The notes: a model not told the origin generated them from the sequence alone. DNA of 64,000 nucleotides from Bradyrhizobium sp. CCGUVB4N (GCF_024199945.1 NZ_JANADP010000001.1:4030001-4094000); one strand, 5' to 3'; positions 31,159 through 39,957 are shown, counted from the stretch's first letter. Numbers and translations are program-made.

Positions 31159-32916
31159 ATGATCCTCTACCTGCTGGCCTATCTCGGTGGCGTCCTGACC
31201 ATCGTGAGCCCCTGCATCCTCCCGGTCATCCCCTTCGTGCTGGCGCGCGCCGATCGTCCGTTCCTGCGGAACGGCCTGCCGATGCTGATCGGCATGTCGC
31301 TCGCGTTTGCCGTCGTCGCGACGCTGGCGTCGGTCGCGGGAGGCTGGGTCGTCTCCGCCAACCAATATGGACGTGGCGCCGCGCTGGTCCTGCTCGCCTT
31401 GTTCGGCCTGACATTGGTGTTTCCGGAGCTCGCCGACCGCCTGATGCGGCCGCTGGTGGCCGTTGGTGCGCGGATGTCGCAATCGGCGAGTGAGCCGGGC
31501 GAGGACAGCCTTGTCGCGCCGTTCGTGCTCGGAATTGCCACCGGCTTTCTCTGGGCGCCCTGTGCGGGTCCGGTGCTCGGCCTGATCCTGACCGGCGCCG
31601 CGCTTCAGGGCGCCAACGCCGGAACCGCGCTGTTGCTTCTGGTCTATGCGGCGGGCGCCGCAACCTCGCTGGCGCTGGCTTTGCTGGTCGGCGGCCGCGT
31701 CTTCGCCGCGATGAAGCGCTCGATCGGCGCCGGCGAATGGATCAGGCGGGGCGTCGGCGTGGCCGTGCTCGCGGCTGTTATTGCCATCTCGCTCGGCCTC
31801 GACACCGGCGTCCTCACCAACCTCTCGGTCGGCAGCACGACGTCGCTGGAGCAGGCGCTACTCGACAGATTGCATCCGAACGCGAAGACCGCGATGACTG
31901 ATACGTCGATGCAGGCGAAGCCGGGCGGCGAGAACGCGTCGGATATGCTCATGGTCGAGGATCTCGATCCCAAGCTCGCCGGTGCGCAGGAGTGGCTGAA
32001 CTCGCCGCCGCTGACCTTCGAGGCGCTGAAAGGCAAGGTCGTCCTCGTCGACTTCTGGACCTATTCCTGCATCAACTGCCTGCGCTCGATCCCCTATGTC
32101 CGCGCCTGGGCGGAGAAATATCGCGACCGCGGCCTCGTGGTGATCGGCGTGCACGCGCCCGAATTCGCCTTCGAGCGCAATGTCGCCAACGTCAAGAATG
32201 CGGTGTCGACGTTGAAGATCAGCTATCCCGTCGCGATCGACAATGACTACAAGATCTGGCGCTCGTTCGAGAACCAGTACTGGCCGGCGCATTACTTCAT
32301 CGATGCCAACGGCAAAGTCCGTCACCATCATTATGGTGAAGGCGAATACGCGGAGTCCGAGCGCGTCATCCAGACGCTGCTTGCTGAGGCCGGGAACAAG
32401 AACGTCCCGTCCGACATCGTCGCGGTCAAGGCGTCGGGCGCGGAGGCGGCGGCCTCCGACGGCGCCGAAGTCAAATCGCCCGAGACCTATGTCGGCTGTG
32501 ATCGCAGCGAGAATTTCGTCTCGCCCGGCGGCGTGGCGAAGGACGAGAGCCACGTCTATGCTGCGGGCGAGCCGCAGCTCAACGACTGGTCGCTGACCGG
32601 CAATTGGACGGTCGGCCCCGAGCGTGCGCAGTTGAACGCGCCTGACGGCAGCATCGTTTATCGCTTCCATGCCCGCGACCTGCACCTGGTGCTCGGTCCC
32701 GCCACCGAAGGCGCCAGCATCCGCTTCCGCATCACCATCGATGGCAAGCCACCCGGCGCCGCGCATGGCATGGACGCGGATGCCGAGGGCAACGGCCTGG
32801 TGACGACGCAGCGGCTCTATCAACTCGTCCGGACGCCGGACACGGTCGCCGACCACACCTTCGAAATCCGCTTCCTCGATCCCGGCGTCCAGGCCTACGC
32901 CTTTACGTTCGGCTGA
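31159..32916 (+). CDS. DipZ-type CcdA/thioredoxin/DipZ-C fusion
   Basis: A 585-residue membrane protein. Residues about 1-215 form a CcdA-like six-helix module with the thiol-transfer cysteines in VSPCILPVIPF and APCAGPVLG. Residues about 270-405 are a periplasmic thioredoxin domain with the active-site TYSCINCLR and a TlpA-like WPAHYFID. The C-terminal 150 residues are the DipZ carbohydrate-binding-like domain (QLNDWSLTGNWTVGPERA). Such proteins carry electrons from the cytosol to periplasmic thiols. It follows the ModA-like gene by 13 bases and ends overlapping the convergent membrane protein gene by 14 bases. Confidence 0.92.
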   Translation: MILYLLAYLGGVLTIVSPCILPVIPFVLARADRPFLRNGLPMLIGMSLAFAVVATLASVAGGWVVSANQYGRGAALVLLALFGLTLVFPELADRLMRPLVAVGARMSQSASEPGEDSLVAPFVLGIATGFLWAPCAGPVLGLILTGAALQGANAGTALLLLVYAAGAATSLALALLVGGRVFAAMKRSIGAGEWIRRGVGVAVLAAVIAISLGLDTGVLTNLSVGSTTSLEQALLDRLHPNAKTAMTDTSMQAKPGGENASDMLMVEDLDPKLAGAQEWLNSPPLTFEALKGKVVLVDFWTYSCINCLRSIPYVRAWAEKYRDRGLVVIGVHAPEFAFERNVANVKNAVSTLKISYPVAIDNDYKIWRSFENQYWPAHYFIDANGKVRHHHYGEGEYAESERVIQTLLAEAGNKNVPSDIVAVKASGAEAAASDGAEVKSPETYVGCDRSENFVSPGGVAKDESHVYAAGEPQLNDWSLTGNWTVGPERAQLNAPDGSIVYRFHARDLHLVLGPATEGASIRFRITIDGKPPGAAHGMDADAEGNGLVTTQRLYQLVRTPDTVADHTFEIRFLDPGVQAYAFTFG

Positions 32917-33691
32917 GCGAGTGGTCGCCGGGATGCTGTCCCGCGCGTTGCGGAATCAGCAGCAGACAAACCACCATGAACACCGCGATCACGGCCGAGG
33001 CCAGTGGCCGGCTAAGAGCAAGTCCGCCGTGATCGAGCGGCTTGTCGAGGAAGTCGCCGACGGTCGCCCCCAGCGGTCGCGTCAGGATGAACGCGGCCCA
33101 GAACAGCGTGACGCGTGAGACGCGAGTCCAGAGGTAAAGTGCTGCGATGACGGCCAGGCCGCTCGCGAAGATCAGTGCGCCGCCGCGATAGCCCATGTCG
33201 CCGGTGTCGGCGATCCAGTCGCCGAGCGCGGTGCCGAGCGTCTGCGAGAAGGTGATGGCGCCCCAATAGAAGGCCTCGACCCGTGGTGTGCTGACGCTGT
33301 TGACCGAGATCGTTCCTTCGGTGCGATACCAGAGGCCGAGCACCAGCACGAGGCAGGCGAGAAGGAGCGTGGAGCCGCCGGTATAGCCGATGCCGAGCGA
33401 GCGGTCGGCGAAATCGGCCATCGTGGTGCCGAAGGTGGTCGAGGCCACGATGGTCGCCCAATACAGCGCCGGATTGAATTTGCGCGCACGGATTTGTGCG
33501 GCGACCAGGACGATCATCGCCGCCAGGAACAGGCCTGTGCCGGCGAGGTAGCCCCAGTTCAGCGTCATCGTGACGGTGTCGCCGCCAGTCTCGCCCAGTG
33601 TCGTGGCGGCGATCTTGATGATCCAGAAGCCGAGCGTGACCTCGGGGACCTTGCTTTCGCCGAGGAGGCTGCTCTTAGCGTAATCTTGCAT
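32903..33691 (-). CDS. four-repeat membrane protein (COG4705-like), copy A
   Basis: A 262-residue polytopic membrane protein. It contains four repeats, each starting with an aromatic-Trp pair and ending in a Gly/Asp motif: FWIIKIAATTLGETGGD, YWATIVASTTFGTTMAD, YWGAITFSQTLGTALGD, FWAAFILTRPLGATVGD. Each Asp lies at a membrane helix end, suggesting a symmetrical channel or transporter. I assign it to the uncharacterised COG4705 type. The ATG at 33691 was chosen over a longer frame. It has a paralogue at 34167-34949 and a small secreted protein between, all on the minus strand. Confidence 0.82.
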   Translation of the reverse strand: MQDYAKSSLLGESKVPEVTLGFWIIKIAATTLGETGGDTVTMTLNWGYLAGTGLFLAAMIVLVAAQIRARKFNPALYWATIVASTTFGTTMADFADRSLGIGYTGGSTLLLACLVLVLGLWYRTEGTISVNSVSTPRVEAFYWGAITFSQTLGTALGDWIADTGDMGYRGGALIFASGLAVIAALYLWTRVSRVTLFWAAFILTRPLGATVGDFLDKPLDHGGLALSRPLASAVIAVFMVVCLLLIPQRAGQHPGDHSLSRT

Positions 33692-33710
33692 GGTGTTCCT
33701 CGTTGTCGCC

Positions 33711-34109
33711 TCACGCCTTGGCGACGCTATCCATGATCGCAAGCAGATCGGTGATCGCCTGCTTGCATTTTGCGGCATCCGGCGTGCTTGCGCGCAGCGC
33801 CTCGAGTGCGCGATCGATCGCCTTGTCGACCGTGTGCCAGTCGGCCGCCGCGCGTGGCTTCAATCCGGCCTCGGCCTCGTCCCATCTGGTCTCGAGGTCC
33901 TTGATCCTTGTCTTGGCACCGGGCAGGTCGCCCTTGTCGACCAGCGCGGCGACATCGACGACGATGCTGCGGAATGGGGTGAGGTCGCCGAGCTTTGCGG
34001 TCGCGGCCTCCGCGAGCGGGACGAAGGTGAAGTGCTGGCTCGCACTCATGTTTGGTTCGCCGGAGAAGGTCGTCACGAGGCAAACGGCAAGCGCGGGGAT
34101 GAGTTTCAT
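33711..34109 (-). CDS. small exported helical protein between the two four-repeat membrane genes
   Basis: A 132-residue protein with a short Sec-type signal (MKLIPALAVCLVTTFSG). The mature part is helical and charged: VDVAALVDKGDLPGAKTRIKDLETRWDEAEAGLKPRAAADWHTVDKAIDRALEALR, then PDAAKCKQAITDLLAIMDSVAKA. It probably folds as a helical bundle in the periplasm, similar in style to metal- or stress-related small exported proteins. No family is recognised with certainty. It lies 19 bases upstream of copy A and 57 bases downstream of copy B. Confidence 0.78.
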   Translation of the reverse strand: MKLIPALAVCLVTTFSGEPNMSASQHFTFVPLAEAATAKLGDLTPFRSIVVDVAALVDKGDLPGAKTRIKDLETRWDEAEAGLKPRAAADWHTVDKAIDRALEALRASTPDAAKCKQAITDLLAIMDSVAKA

Positions 34110-34126
34110 TGGTCTCTCCTGGTGTA

Positions 34127-34147
34127 GCTCCTGCGTCGTGCAGGAGC
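34127..34147. other. intergenic hairpin inside the membrane-protein operon
   Basis: GCTCCTGC and GCAGGAGC form an 8-bp stem with loop GTCGT between copy B and the small exported protein gene. There is no U-run. It may protect the transcript end or reduce read-through. Confidence 0.45.
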
Positions 34148-34166
34148 GTTCAATGCTGTGATTGGG

Positions 34167-34949
34167 TTACTGCGCCGGGCCGGCGCGGCGCGCGCCTTCG
34201 CCCTCGAACGTCACCCAGGCAACGAGGCCGACGATCACGGTGAGGAAGACGATGCTGGTCTGGATCGTGCCGAGGCCCATGCCGCCATACTCGTGCGACT
34301 GCGACAGCAGATCGCCGAGCGATGCGCCGAGCGGGCGGGTGAGGATGTAGGCGAGCCAGAACGTGAGGACGGGGTTGCCGCCGATAGCGTAAGCCAATGC
34401 GACCGCGACGATCAGCGCGCCGAAGGCGACGACGCCGAGCTGGAAACCAAGGCCGAGTGCTTCGGTCGCGAGATCGCCGGCCGCAGTGCCGAGTGCGAAG
34501 GTGAACAGGATCGCCGTCCAGTAGAACAGCTCGCGCCGTGTCGAGACGATGCTGTGGATCGACAGCGTACGCTCGATGCCGTACCAGACCGCAAATGTTG
34601 CGGCGAGCGCGGCGGCGAACGCGGCGGTGCTGACATAGAGGCTGATCTCGAGCTTGTCGGTCAGGAGATCGGTGAGCTGGGTGCCGACGATGCTGACGAG
34701 GACGACGGTGAGCCAGTAGATCCACGGCACGTAGGCGCGGCGATTGAGTTGCGCGAGGAGTGCGGCAACCAGCAGGCCCGTCATGCAGATTGCGGTCACG
34801 CTCGCGCCGAGGCCGATATGCACCGCAAGATAGTCGGCGCCGGTCTCGCCGACCGTGGTCGAGAGGATCTTGATGATCCAGAAGATCGCGGTGACCTCCG
34901 GAACCTTGTTCAGCATCTGCCTTGCGCCAAAGCCTGAATATTGCGACAC
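34167..34949 (-). CDS. four-repeat membrane protein (COG4705-like), copy B
   Basis: A 260-residue paralogue of copy A. The repeats read FWIIKILSTTVGETGAD, YWLTVVLVSIVGTQLTD, YWTAILFTFALGTAAGD and FWLAYILTRPLGASLGD, so all four Asp positions are kept. Start taken as GTG at 34949: this aligns VSQYSG with the MQDYAK start of copy A and has GGGAG at the right spacing. A TTG 6 bases upstream is too close to that site. First gene of the three-gene minus-strand operon; the two-component genes lie divergently 195 bases away, a likely regulatory link. Confidence 0.82.
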   Translation of the reverse strand: MSQYSGFGARQMLNKVPEVTAIFWIIKILSTTVGETGADYLAVHIGLGASVTAICMTGLLVAALLAQLNRRAYVPWIYWLTVVLVSIVGTQLTDLLTDKLEISLYVSTAAFAAALAATFAVWYGIERTLSIHSIVSTRRELFYWTAILFTFALGTAAGDLATEALGLGFQLGVVAFGALIVAVALAYAIGGNPVLTFWLAYILTRPLGASLGDLLSQSHEYGGMGLGTIQTSIVFLTVIVGLVAWVTFEGEGARRAGPAQ

Positions 34950-35143
34950 GCCCAAATCTCCCGAAGCCGAAGCGATGCCGGACCGTCGCGCAGGCGACTT
35001 AGGCCCGGCTTAGGGGCGGGAATTTTCCGAGCAGGGTGGTCTTCGCCGCAATTTGGGCCCGCTGGAGCGTCCTAACTCTGCGCTAAGTCGGCGCGGGCAT
35101 GATTTTGACGGCCGGATGGCCTGGCGATTTTGAGGATCGAAGC

Positions 35144-35806
35144 TTGCGGGTTTTGCTGATCGAGGACGACAGGATGGTCGGAGCGGCCGTCGAACAGGCG
35201 CTGAGGGACGCCGCCTACGCCGTCGACTGGGTCAGGGATGGCGAGACCGCGTTGCTCGCCGCGGCAAGCGAGTCCTACGAGGTGCTGCTGCTCGATCTCG
35301 GTCTGCCGAATGCCGATGGTCGCGATATCTTGCGGCGACTGCGTGCGGATGGCCGCAAGCTTCCCGTCATCATCGTGACGGCGCGCGATGCACTCGACGA
35401 CAGGATCGAGGGGCTCGATCTCGGCGCGGACGATTACCTGGTCAAGCCGTTCGAGATCCGCGAGTTGCTGGCGCGAATGCGCGCGGTGACGCGCCGCGAA
35501 GGCAGTGGTGCGCCTGCAGTGCTTGGCAACGGCAAGCTCAGTCTCGATCCCGCGACCCGCGAGGCTTCGCTGTACGGCCAGACGTCCGTTCTGACCGCGC
35601 GTGAGTTCGCTCTGCTCCAGGCCTTGTTGGCGCGGCCCGGTACGATCCTGTCGCGGAGCGAGCTCGAGCGGCAGCTCTACGGCTGGAACGAGGAAGTCGA
35701 AAGCAATGCGGTCGAATTTCTGATCCACACCATCCGCAAGAAGCTCGGCACGGAGGCGATCCGTAACGTGCGCGGCATGGGATGGATGGTGGATCGCGCG
35801 CCATGA
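35144..35806 (+). CDS. OmpR-family response regulator
   Basis: A 220-residue regulator. The receiver domain has the acidic pair in LLIEDD, the phosphorylation Asp in LLLDLGLPNADG, the Thr/Ser switch in IVTAR and the Lys in LVKPFE. The C-terminal winged helix reads LTAREFALLQALLARPGTILSRSELERQLYG and NAVEFLIHTIRKKLG. The start is taken as the TTG at 35144, which has GAGG at good spacing and places LRVLLIEDD at the N-terminus as usual; an ATG at 35099 has no ribosome site. Its stop overlaps the kinase start. QseB/TctD-like subgroup. Confidence 0.9.
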   Translation: MRVLLIEDDRMVGAAVEQALRDAAYAVDWVRDGETALLAAASESYEVLLLDLGLPNADGRDILRRLRADGRKLPVIIVTARDALDDRIEGLDLGADDYLVKPFEIRELLARMRAVTRREGSGAPAVLGNGKLSLDPATREASLYGQTSVLTAREFALLQALLARPGTILSRSELERQLYGWNEEVESNAVEFLIHTIRKKLGTEAIRNVRGMGWMVDRAP

Positions 35807-37113
35807 TCAAGTCGCTGCGCGGCCGGCTGTTCATCAGCTTGACGGCGATTGTCCTGCTGACCGGTCTGGTCGGCGGCGTATTTGCACACCGGTGGGCATT
35901 CGACGAGGCCATCGAGACGCAGGACTCCGTCCTGATCCAGATCGCGGGTCTGGTTCAAGGCGGCGGTCTCACGGGAACTCAGGACCTCCATGGGGTCGAT
36001 AAGGACTCCGAAGTCTGGTTGATGGAATTGGGCAAGACGCCGCAAGGCACGCAAGAGGAGCGTCAGTTGTGGCGGCTTCAGGACGGGATGCGCGACGCGA
36101 CGCGAAAGGGAAAGCCGGTCCGCGTGGTGCTGCGGACGCGGTCCGACGGCAGCCGCTTTGCAGTGGCGCAGAGCACGGGCGTTCGTGATGAGATCGCGGG
36201 CGACATGGCGTTCCGTACCGTACTGCCGATTGCGATGCTCATTCCCTGCCTGATGCTGGTGATCGCCTTCGTCATCGCGCGATCGTTGCGCCCGATGGTG
36301 CGTCTGGCAGGCGATCTCGATACCAGGCCCGCCGATGACATGACGGCGCTCCCGCTTCACGACCTCCCGAGCGAACTCAACCCGTTCGTATCCTCGATCA
36401 ACGGCTTGCTGCGCCGCGTGCACGACATGATGGAGCAGCAGCGCAGGTTCATCGCCGATGCCGCGCATGAGCTGCGGACACCGCTGACGGCACTGAGCCT
36501 GCAGGCGGAGAATCTCGATCAGGTCGAACTGCCGCCTGCGGCGCGCGAACGGCTTGCGGCGCTCCGGCAGGGCATGCGCCGCAGCAAGCATCTCCTGGAA
36601 CAATTGCTGGCGCTGGCGCGGCATGACGCGACGCCTTCCGATCGCGCCCAAAGCGAGGTCGTGGAGCTCGATCGCGCGGCGAGAGGGGTGATTGCCGATC
36701 TGTTGCGGGACGCGATCAGCCGTGGCGTCGATCTCGGCTTCGCACGAGCTGAGCCTGTACCGGTGCGGGGCGAGCCCGTCATGCTCACCGCCATGATCCG
36801 AAATCTCATCGACAACGCGCTCCGGTTCGCGCCGGAAGGTGGCAGGATCGATGTGGCGATCTACCAGGACGGTGCGACGGGTGTGCTTCAAATCGAGGAC
36901 ACCGGGCCCGGCGTTTCCGCCGACGAGATCGATCGGATCTTCGAGCCGTTTTTCCGAGGGCAGCGTCCGGAGGGCGAGGGCGCGGGCCTGGGCCTCGCGA
37001 TCGTGAAGCGGATCGTCGATCGGCTCGGTGGGTCGATCGAAGCGGTGAACATGACGGAGGCCGGGCGAACCGGATTGCGTGTCGTCGTCAAATTGCCGGC
37101 GGCAACCGTCTGA
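35803..37113 (+). CDS. sensor histidine kinase
   Basis: A 436-residue inner-membrane kinase. Two membrane segments (residues about 12-30 and 150-170) bracket a periplasmic sensor of about 120 residues with WLMELGKTPQG and FAVAQSTGVRDEIAGD. The H-box is FIADAAHELRTPLTAL, the N-box MIRNLIDNALRFAPEGG, then DTGPGVSADE and GAGLGLAIVKRIVD. The QseC/TctE-like sensor suggests an organic acid, metal or envelope signal. ATG overlaps the response regulator stop (ATGA), so both proteins are co-translated. Likely controls the divergent four-repeat membrane operon; not shown by sequence. Confidence 0.9.
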   Translation: MIKSLRGRLFISLTAIVLLTGLVGGVFAHRWAFDEAIETQDSVLIQIAGLVQGGGLTGTQDLHGVDKDSEVWLMELGKTPQGTQEERQLWRLQDGMRDATRKGKPVRVVLRTRSDGSRFAVAQSTGVRDEIAGDMAFRTVLPIAMLIPCLMLVIAFVIARSLRPMVRLAGDLDTRPADDMTALPLHDLPSELNPFVSSINGLLRRVHDMMEQQRRFIADAAHELRTPLTALSLQAENLDQVELPPAARERLAALRQGMRRSKHLLEQLLALARHDATPSDRAQSEVVELDRAARGVIADLLRDAISRGVDLGFARAEPVPVRGEPVMLTAMIRNLIDNALRFAPEGGRIDVAIYQDGATGVLQIEDTGPGVSADEIDRIFEPFFRGQRPEGEGAGLGLAIVKRIVDRLGGSIEAVNMTEAGRTGLRVVVKLPAATV

Positions 37114-37116
37114 CCC

Positions 37117-38013
37117 TCACTCGCCCTGGATCCATTCCGCCACGCCGCGCCACAGCGTGTCGCGGTGCTCGGGGCGGAAGAAGCCGAAATGGCCGATCGT
37201 CTTGGCGCCGACGTCGGACGGCTTCACCGTCAGCACCTCCGGCTTGATCGCGGTGAAGCCGGACGCGAGCAATTCGACCGCCGGCCGCGTTGCCCAGGGA
37301 TCGTCGGAGAAGCAGAGCGCGCGCAGCTCGCCCTTGAACTTCGTAAAATTCTCCAGCGCCGGCAGCTTGGAATCGAACAGATAGCGCGGGCTTGAGACCC
37401 AATCGGCCCATTGCAGGAAGACGCCCTTGGGCAAATCCTCGCCGATGCCGACCCAGCCCGGCGCATAGCCGAGCGCGTGGACCAGCGGCACGCCGACGCA
37501 ATTCATGAAGGCGAAGACGCGGTATTTCTCCGGCGACGTCATCAGCCGCCAGGTCGCGGCCTGCGAGGCCACGAACGCCGCGCGCGAAATCTCGCTGTTG
37601 TTGTCGATCAGCCCGAGCGCCTGGCCGCCGAAGGAGTGACCGACATAGGCAAGCGGCAGGCCATGATAGCGCTCGCGCATCCAGCGTACCGCGGCGGTGA
37701 CGTCCTGCGCGGCCCAGTCGGACATCGAGGCCTTGAAGCCGACCAGCGATTTCGGCTGGTTGTAGCCGACCATCGCCGGCTGCCGGGAGTCGCCGATGCC
37801 GCGATAGTCGTAAGTGAGCACCGCGCAGCCGCGATGGGCGAGATAGGAGGCAAAGCCGCGATAGATCCTTCGCGGGACGGCGGTCGCCGAGTTGATCAGG
37901 ACGGCATGCCGCTTGGCGCCACGCGGCAGGAACAGGGTGCCGGTCAGCGCATACCCGTCGGTCGCCGGGAAGCTGATCTCGTCGATGAAAACGTCGTCCA
38001 GTGGCGCGTCCAT
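37117..38013 (-). CDS. alpha/beta hydrolase (COG4757-like)
   Basis: A 298-residue cytosolic hydrolase-fold protein. It shows LTYDYRGIGDS, the nucleophile elbow VGHSFGGQAL (Ser about 127), and a late His in GHFGFFRPEHRDTLW followed by VAEWIQG. This pattern matches the predicted alpha/beta hydrolases of COG4757. No signal peptide. The function is unknown; a lipase or esterase role is possible. It ends 3 bases past the kinase stop on the other strand. Confidence 0.88.
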   Translation of the reverse strand: MDAPLDDVFIDEISFPATDGYALTGTLFLPRGAKRHAVLINSATAVPRRIYRGFASYLAHRGCAVLTYDYRGIGDSRQPAMVGYNQPKSLVGFKASMSDWAAQDVTAAVRWMRERYHGLPLAYVGHSFGGQALGLIDNNSEISRAAFVASQAATWRLMTSPEKYRVFAFMNCVGVPLVHALGYAPGWVGIGEDLPKGVFLQWADWVSSPRYLFDSKLPALENFTKFKGELRALCFSDDPWATRPAVELLASGFTAIKPEVLTVKPSDVGAKTIGHFGFFRPEHRDTLWRGVAEWIQGE

Positions 38014-38147
38014 GGGTGGAAGCTGTCTTGCCGGTTTCCTCTGCCTCCCCCAGCAAATGCGAATTCAGCTTTTCTCGCAAGGGTTTGCGTCACAAAATGG
38101 ATTTACAACTGGCGGTGTCGCTTTAGCCTGTGTATAAGGCGGCCCTC

Positions 38148-38176
38148 GCAACCCACAGATCAGGTTGCACTTTTTT
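38148..38176 (+). terminator. attenuator-like hairpin with U-run in the aroG leader
   Basis: GCAACC and GGTTGC form a 6-bp stem with a 9-base loop, followed two bases later by TTTTTT at 38171-38176. It lies 19 bases before the ATG of the DAHP synthase gene. No plus-strand gene ends nearby (the last one ends at 37113), so the element does not simply end an upstream transcript. It may be a transcription attenuator or a processed leader. The short stem makes this tentative. Confidence 0.5.
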
Positions 38177-38195
38177 GCTTCACGGAGAGATTGCG

Positions 38196-39584
38196 ATGTC
38201 CGAGCGGTGGACGCCCGAGTCCTGGCGCAGCAAGCCGGTGCTACAGGTGCCCGATTATCCCGACGCCAAGGCCCTGGCCGACGTTGAGGCGCAGCTTGCA
38301 ACCTTTCCGCCGCTGGTGTTTGCCGGCGAGGCGCGCAATCTGAAGAAGGCGCTGGCCCGTGTCGCGGCCGGCGACGCCTTCCTGTTGCAGGGCGGCGATT
38401 GCGCCGAGAGCTTTGCCGAGCACGGCGCCAACAACATCCGCGATTTCTTCCGCGTGCTGCTGCAGATGGCGGTGGTGCTGACCTATGCCGGCGCGGTGCC
38501 GGTGGTGAAGGTCGGCCGCATCGCCGGCCAGTTTGCAAAGCCGCGCTCGTCGCCGACCGAGAAGCTCAACGGCGTCGAGCTGCCGAGCTATCGCGGCGAC
38601 ATCGTCAACGACATCGCCTTCACCAAGGAAGCGCGCGTGCCGGATCCGCAGCGCCAGCTGATGGCCTATCGCCAGTCGGCCGCGACGCTGAACCTGCTCC
38701 GCGCGTTTGCGACCGGCGGCTTCGCCAATCTCGGCAGCGTGCATCAGTGGATGCTCGGCTTCCTCAAGGATAGTCCGCAGTCCCGCCGCTACAAGGAGTT
38801 GGCCGACCGCATCTCGGACGCGCTCAACTTCATGCGCGCCTGCGGCCTCGATCTCGAGAGCCATCCAGAGCTGCGCGCCACCGATTTCTACACCAGCCAT
38901 GAGGCGCTGCTGCTTGGCTACGAGCAGGCCATGACCCGCGTCGATTCCACGACCGGCGACTGGTACGCGACCTCGGGCCACATGATCTGGATCGGCGACC
39001 GCACCCGCCAGCTCGATCACGGCCATGTCGAATATTTCCGCGGCATCAAGAACCCGATCGGCCTGAAGTGCGGTCCGTCGCTGAAGCCGGACGAGCTGTT
39101 GAAGCTGATCGACGTGCTCAACCCCGACAACGAGCCGGGCCGGTTGACGCTGATCAACCGCTTCGGCTCCGACAAGGTCGCCGACCATCTGCCGGGCCTG
39201 ATCCGCGCCGTGAAGCGCGAGGGCAAGGTGGTGGTCTGGTCGTGCGATCCTATGCACGGCAACACCATTACCTCGACCACGGGCTACAAGACGCGGCCGT
39301 TCGATCGCGTGCTGTCGGAAGTGAAGTCGTTCTTCACCATCCACGCCGCGGAAGGGACGCATGCCGGCGGCGTGCATCTGGAGATGACCGGCCAGGACGT
39401 CACCGAATGTATCGGCGGCGCCCGCGCCATCACGGACGAGGACCTCAACGACCGCTACCACACGGTCTGCGATCCCCGCCTCAATGCCGAGCAATCCATC
39501 GACATGGCCTTCCTGGTCGCCGAACTGCTGAAGCAGGAACGCGCCGGCAAGGTCAGGCCGATGCCGGCCGCGGCGGGGCTCTAA
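38196..39584 (+). CDS. aroG: 3-deoxy-7-phosphoheptulonate synthase, class II
   Basis: A 462-residue class II (plant-type) DAHP synthase, first step of the shikimate pathway: phosphoenolpyruvate plus erythrose 4-phosphate. Family marks are FLLQGGDCAESFAEH, the GRIAGQFAKPRS loop, HMIWIGDRTRQLDHGHVEYFRGI, KCGPS, WSCDPMHGNT and EGTHAGGVHLEMTGQDVTEC with the metal-binding Cys, His, Glu and Asp. The ATG at 38196 follows GGAGAG. An in-frame GTG at 38130 would translate the leader, which seems unlikely. A terminator-like hairpin precedes the start. dgkA follows by 4 bases. Confidence 0.96.
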   Translation: MSERWTPESWRSKPVLQVPDYPDAKALADVEAQLATFPPLVFAGEARNLKKALARVAAGDAFLLQGGDCAESFAEHGANNIRDFFRVLLQMAVVLTYAGAVPVVKVGRIAGQFAKPRSSPTEKLNGVELPSYRGDIVNDIAFTKEARVPDPQRQLMAYRQSAATLNLLRAFATGGFANLGSVHQWMLGFLKDSPQSRRYKELADRISDALNFMRACGLDLESHPELRATDFYTSHEALLLGYEQAMTRVDSTTGDWYATSGHMIWIGDRTRQLDHGHVEYFRGIKNPIGLKCGPSLKPDELLKLIDVLNPDNEPGRLTLINRFGSDKVADHLPGLIRAVKREGKVVVWSCDPMHGNTITSTTGYKTRPFDRVLSEVKSFFTIHAAEGTHAGGVHLEMTGQDVTECIGGARAITDEDLNDRYHTVCDPRLNAEQSIDMAFLVAELLKQERAGKVRPMPAAAGL

Positions 39585-39588
39585 GACC

Positions 39589-39942
39589 TTGCTGCGGATC
39601 TGGAAGGCCACGATCAATTCCCGCAACGGTCTGGCCTTTGCGTTCCGCTCGGAACAGGCCGTCCGCGAGGAGATTTTTGCGCTGATCCTGTCGCTGCCGG
39701 TGGCGTGGTTCGTCGCCGCCAGCGCGACGCGCGCGGTCGAGCTGGTTTGCTCGGTCGCCTTCGTGCTGGTGGTCGAGTTGCTCAACACCGCGATCGAGAA
39801 GCTCGCCGACCGCCTGACCATGGATCACGACAAGCAGATCGGGCGGGTCAAGGACATGGGCTCGGCCGCGGTTGGCGTTGCGCTGCTGATGGCCGGCGCG
39901 TTCTGGATCATCGCGATCATCGAACGTCTGGGGTTCCTCTAG
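39589..39942 (+). CDS. dgkA: diacylglycerol kinase
   Basis: A 117-residue integral membrane enzyme that phosphorylates diacylglycerol to phosphatidic acid. It has three hydrophobic helices and the family signature VELLNTAIEKLADRL with the catalytic Glu, preceded by RSEQAVREEI and followed by DKQIGRVKDMGSAAV. Size agrees with the family (about 120). The start is a TTG 4 bases past the aroG stop; the protein has no earlier in-frame start in homology range. Co-transcribed with aroG and nadE. Confidence 0.94.
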   Translation: MLRIWKATINSRNGLAFAFRSEQAVREEIFALILSLPVAWFVAASATRAVELVCSVAFVLVVELLNTAIEKLADRLTMDHDKQIGRVKDMGSAAVGVALLMAGAFWIIAIIERLGFL

Positions 39943-39957
39943 CTGGACGAGGCGGCC

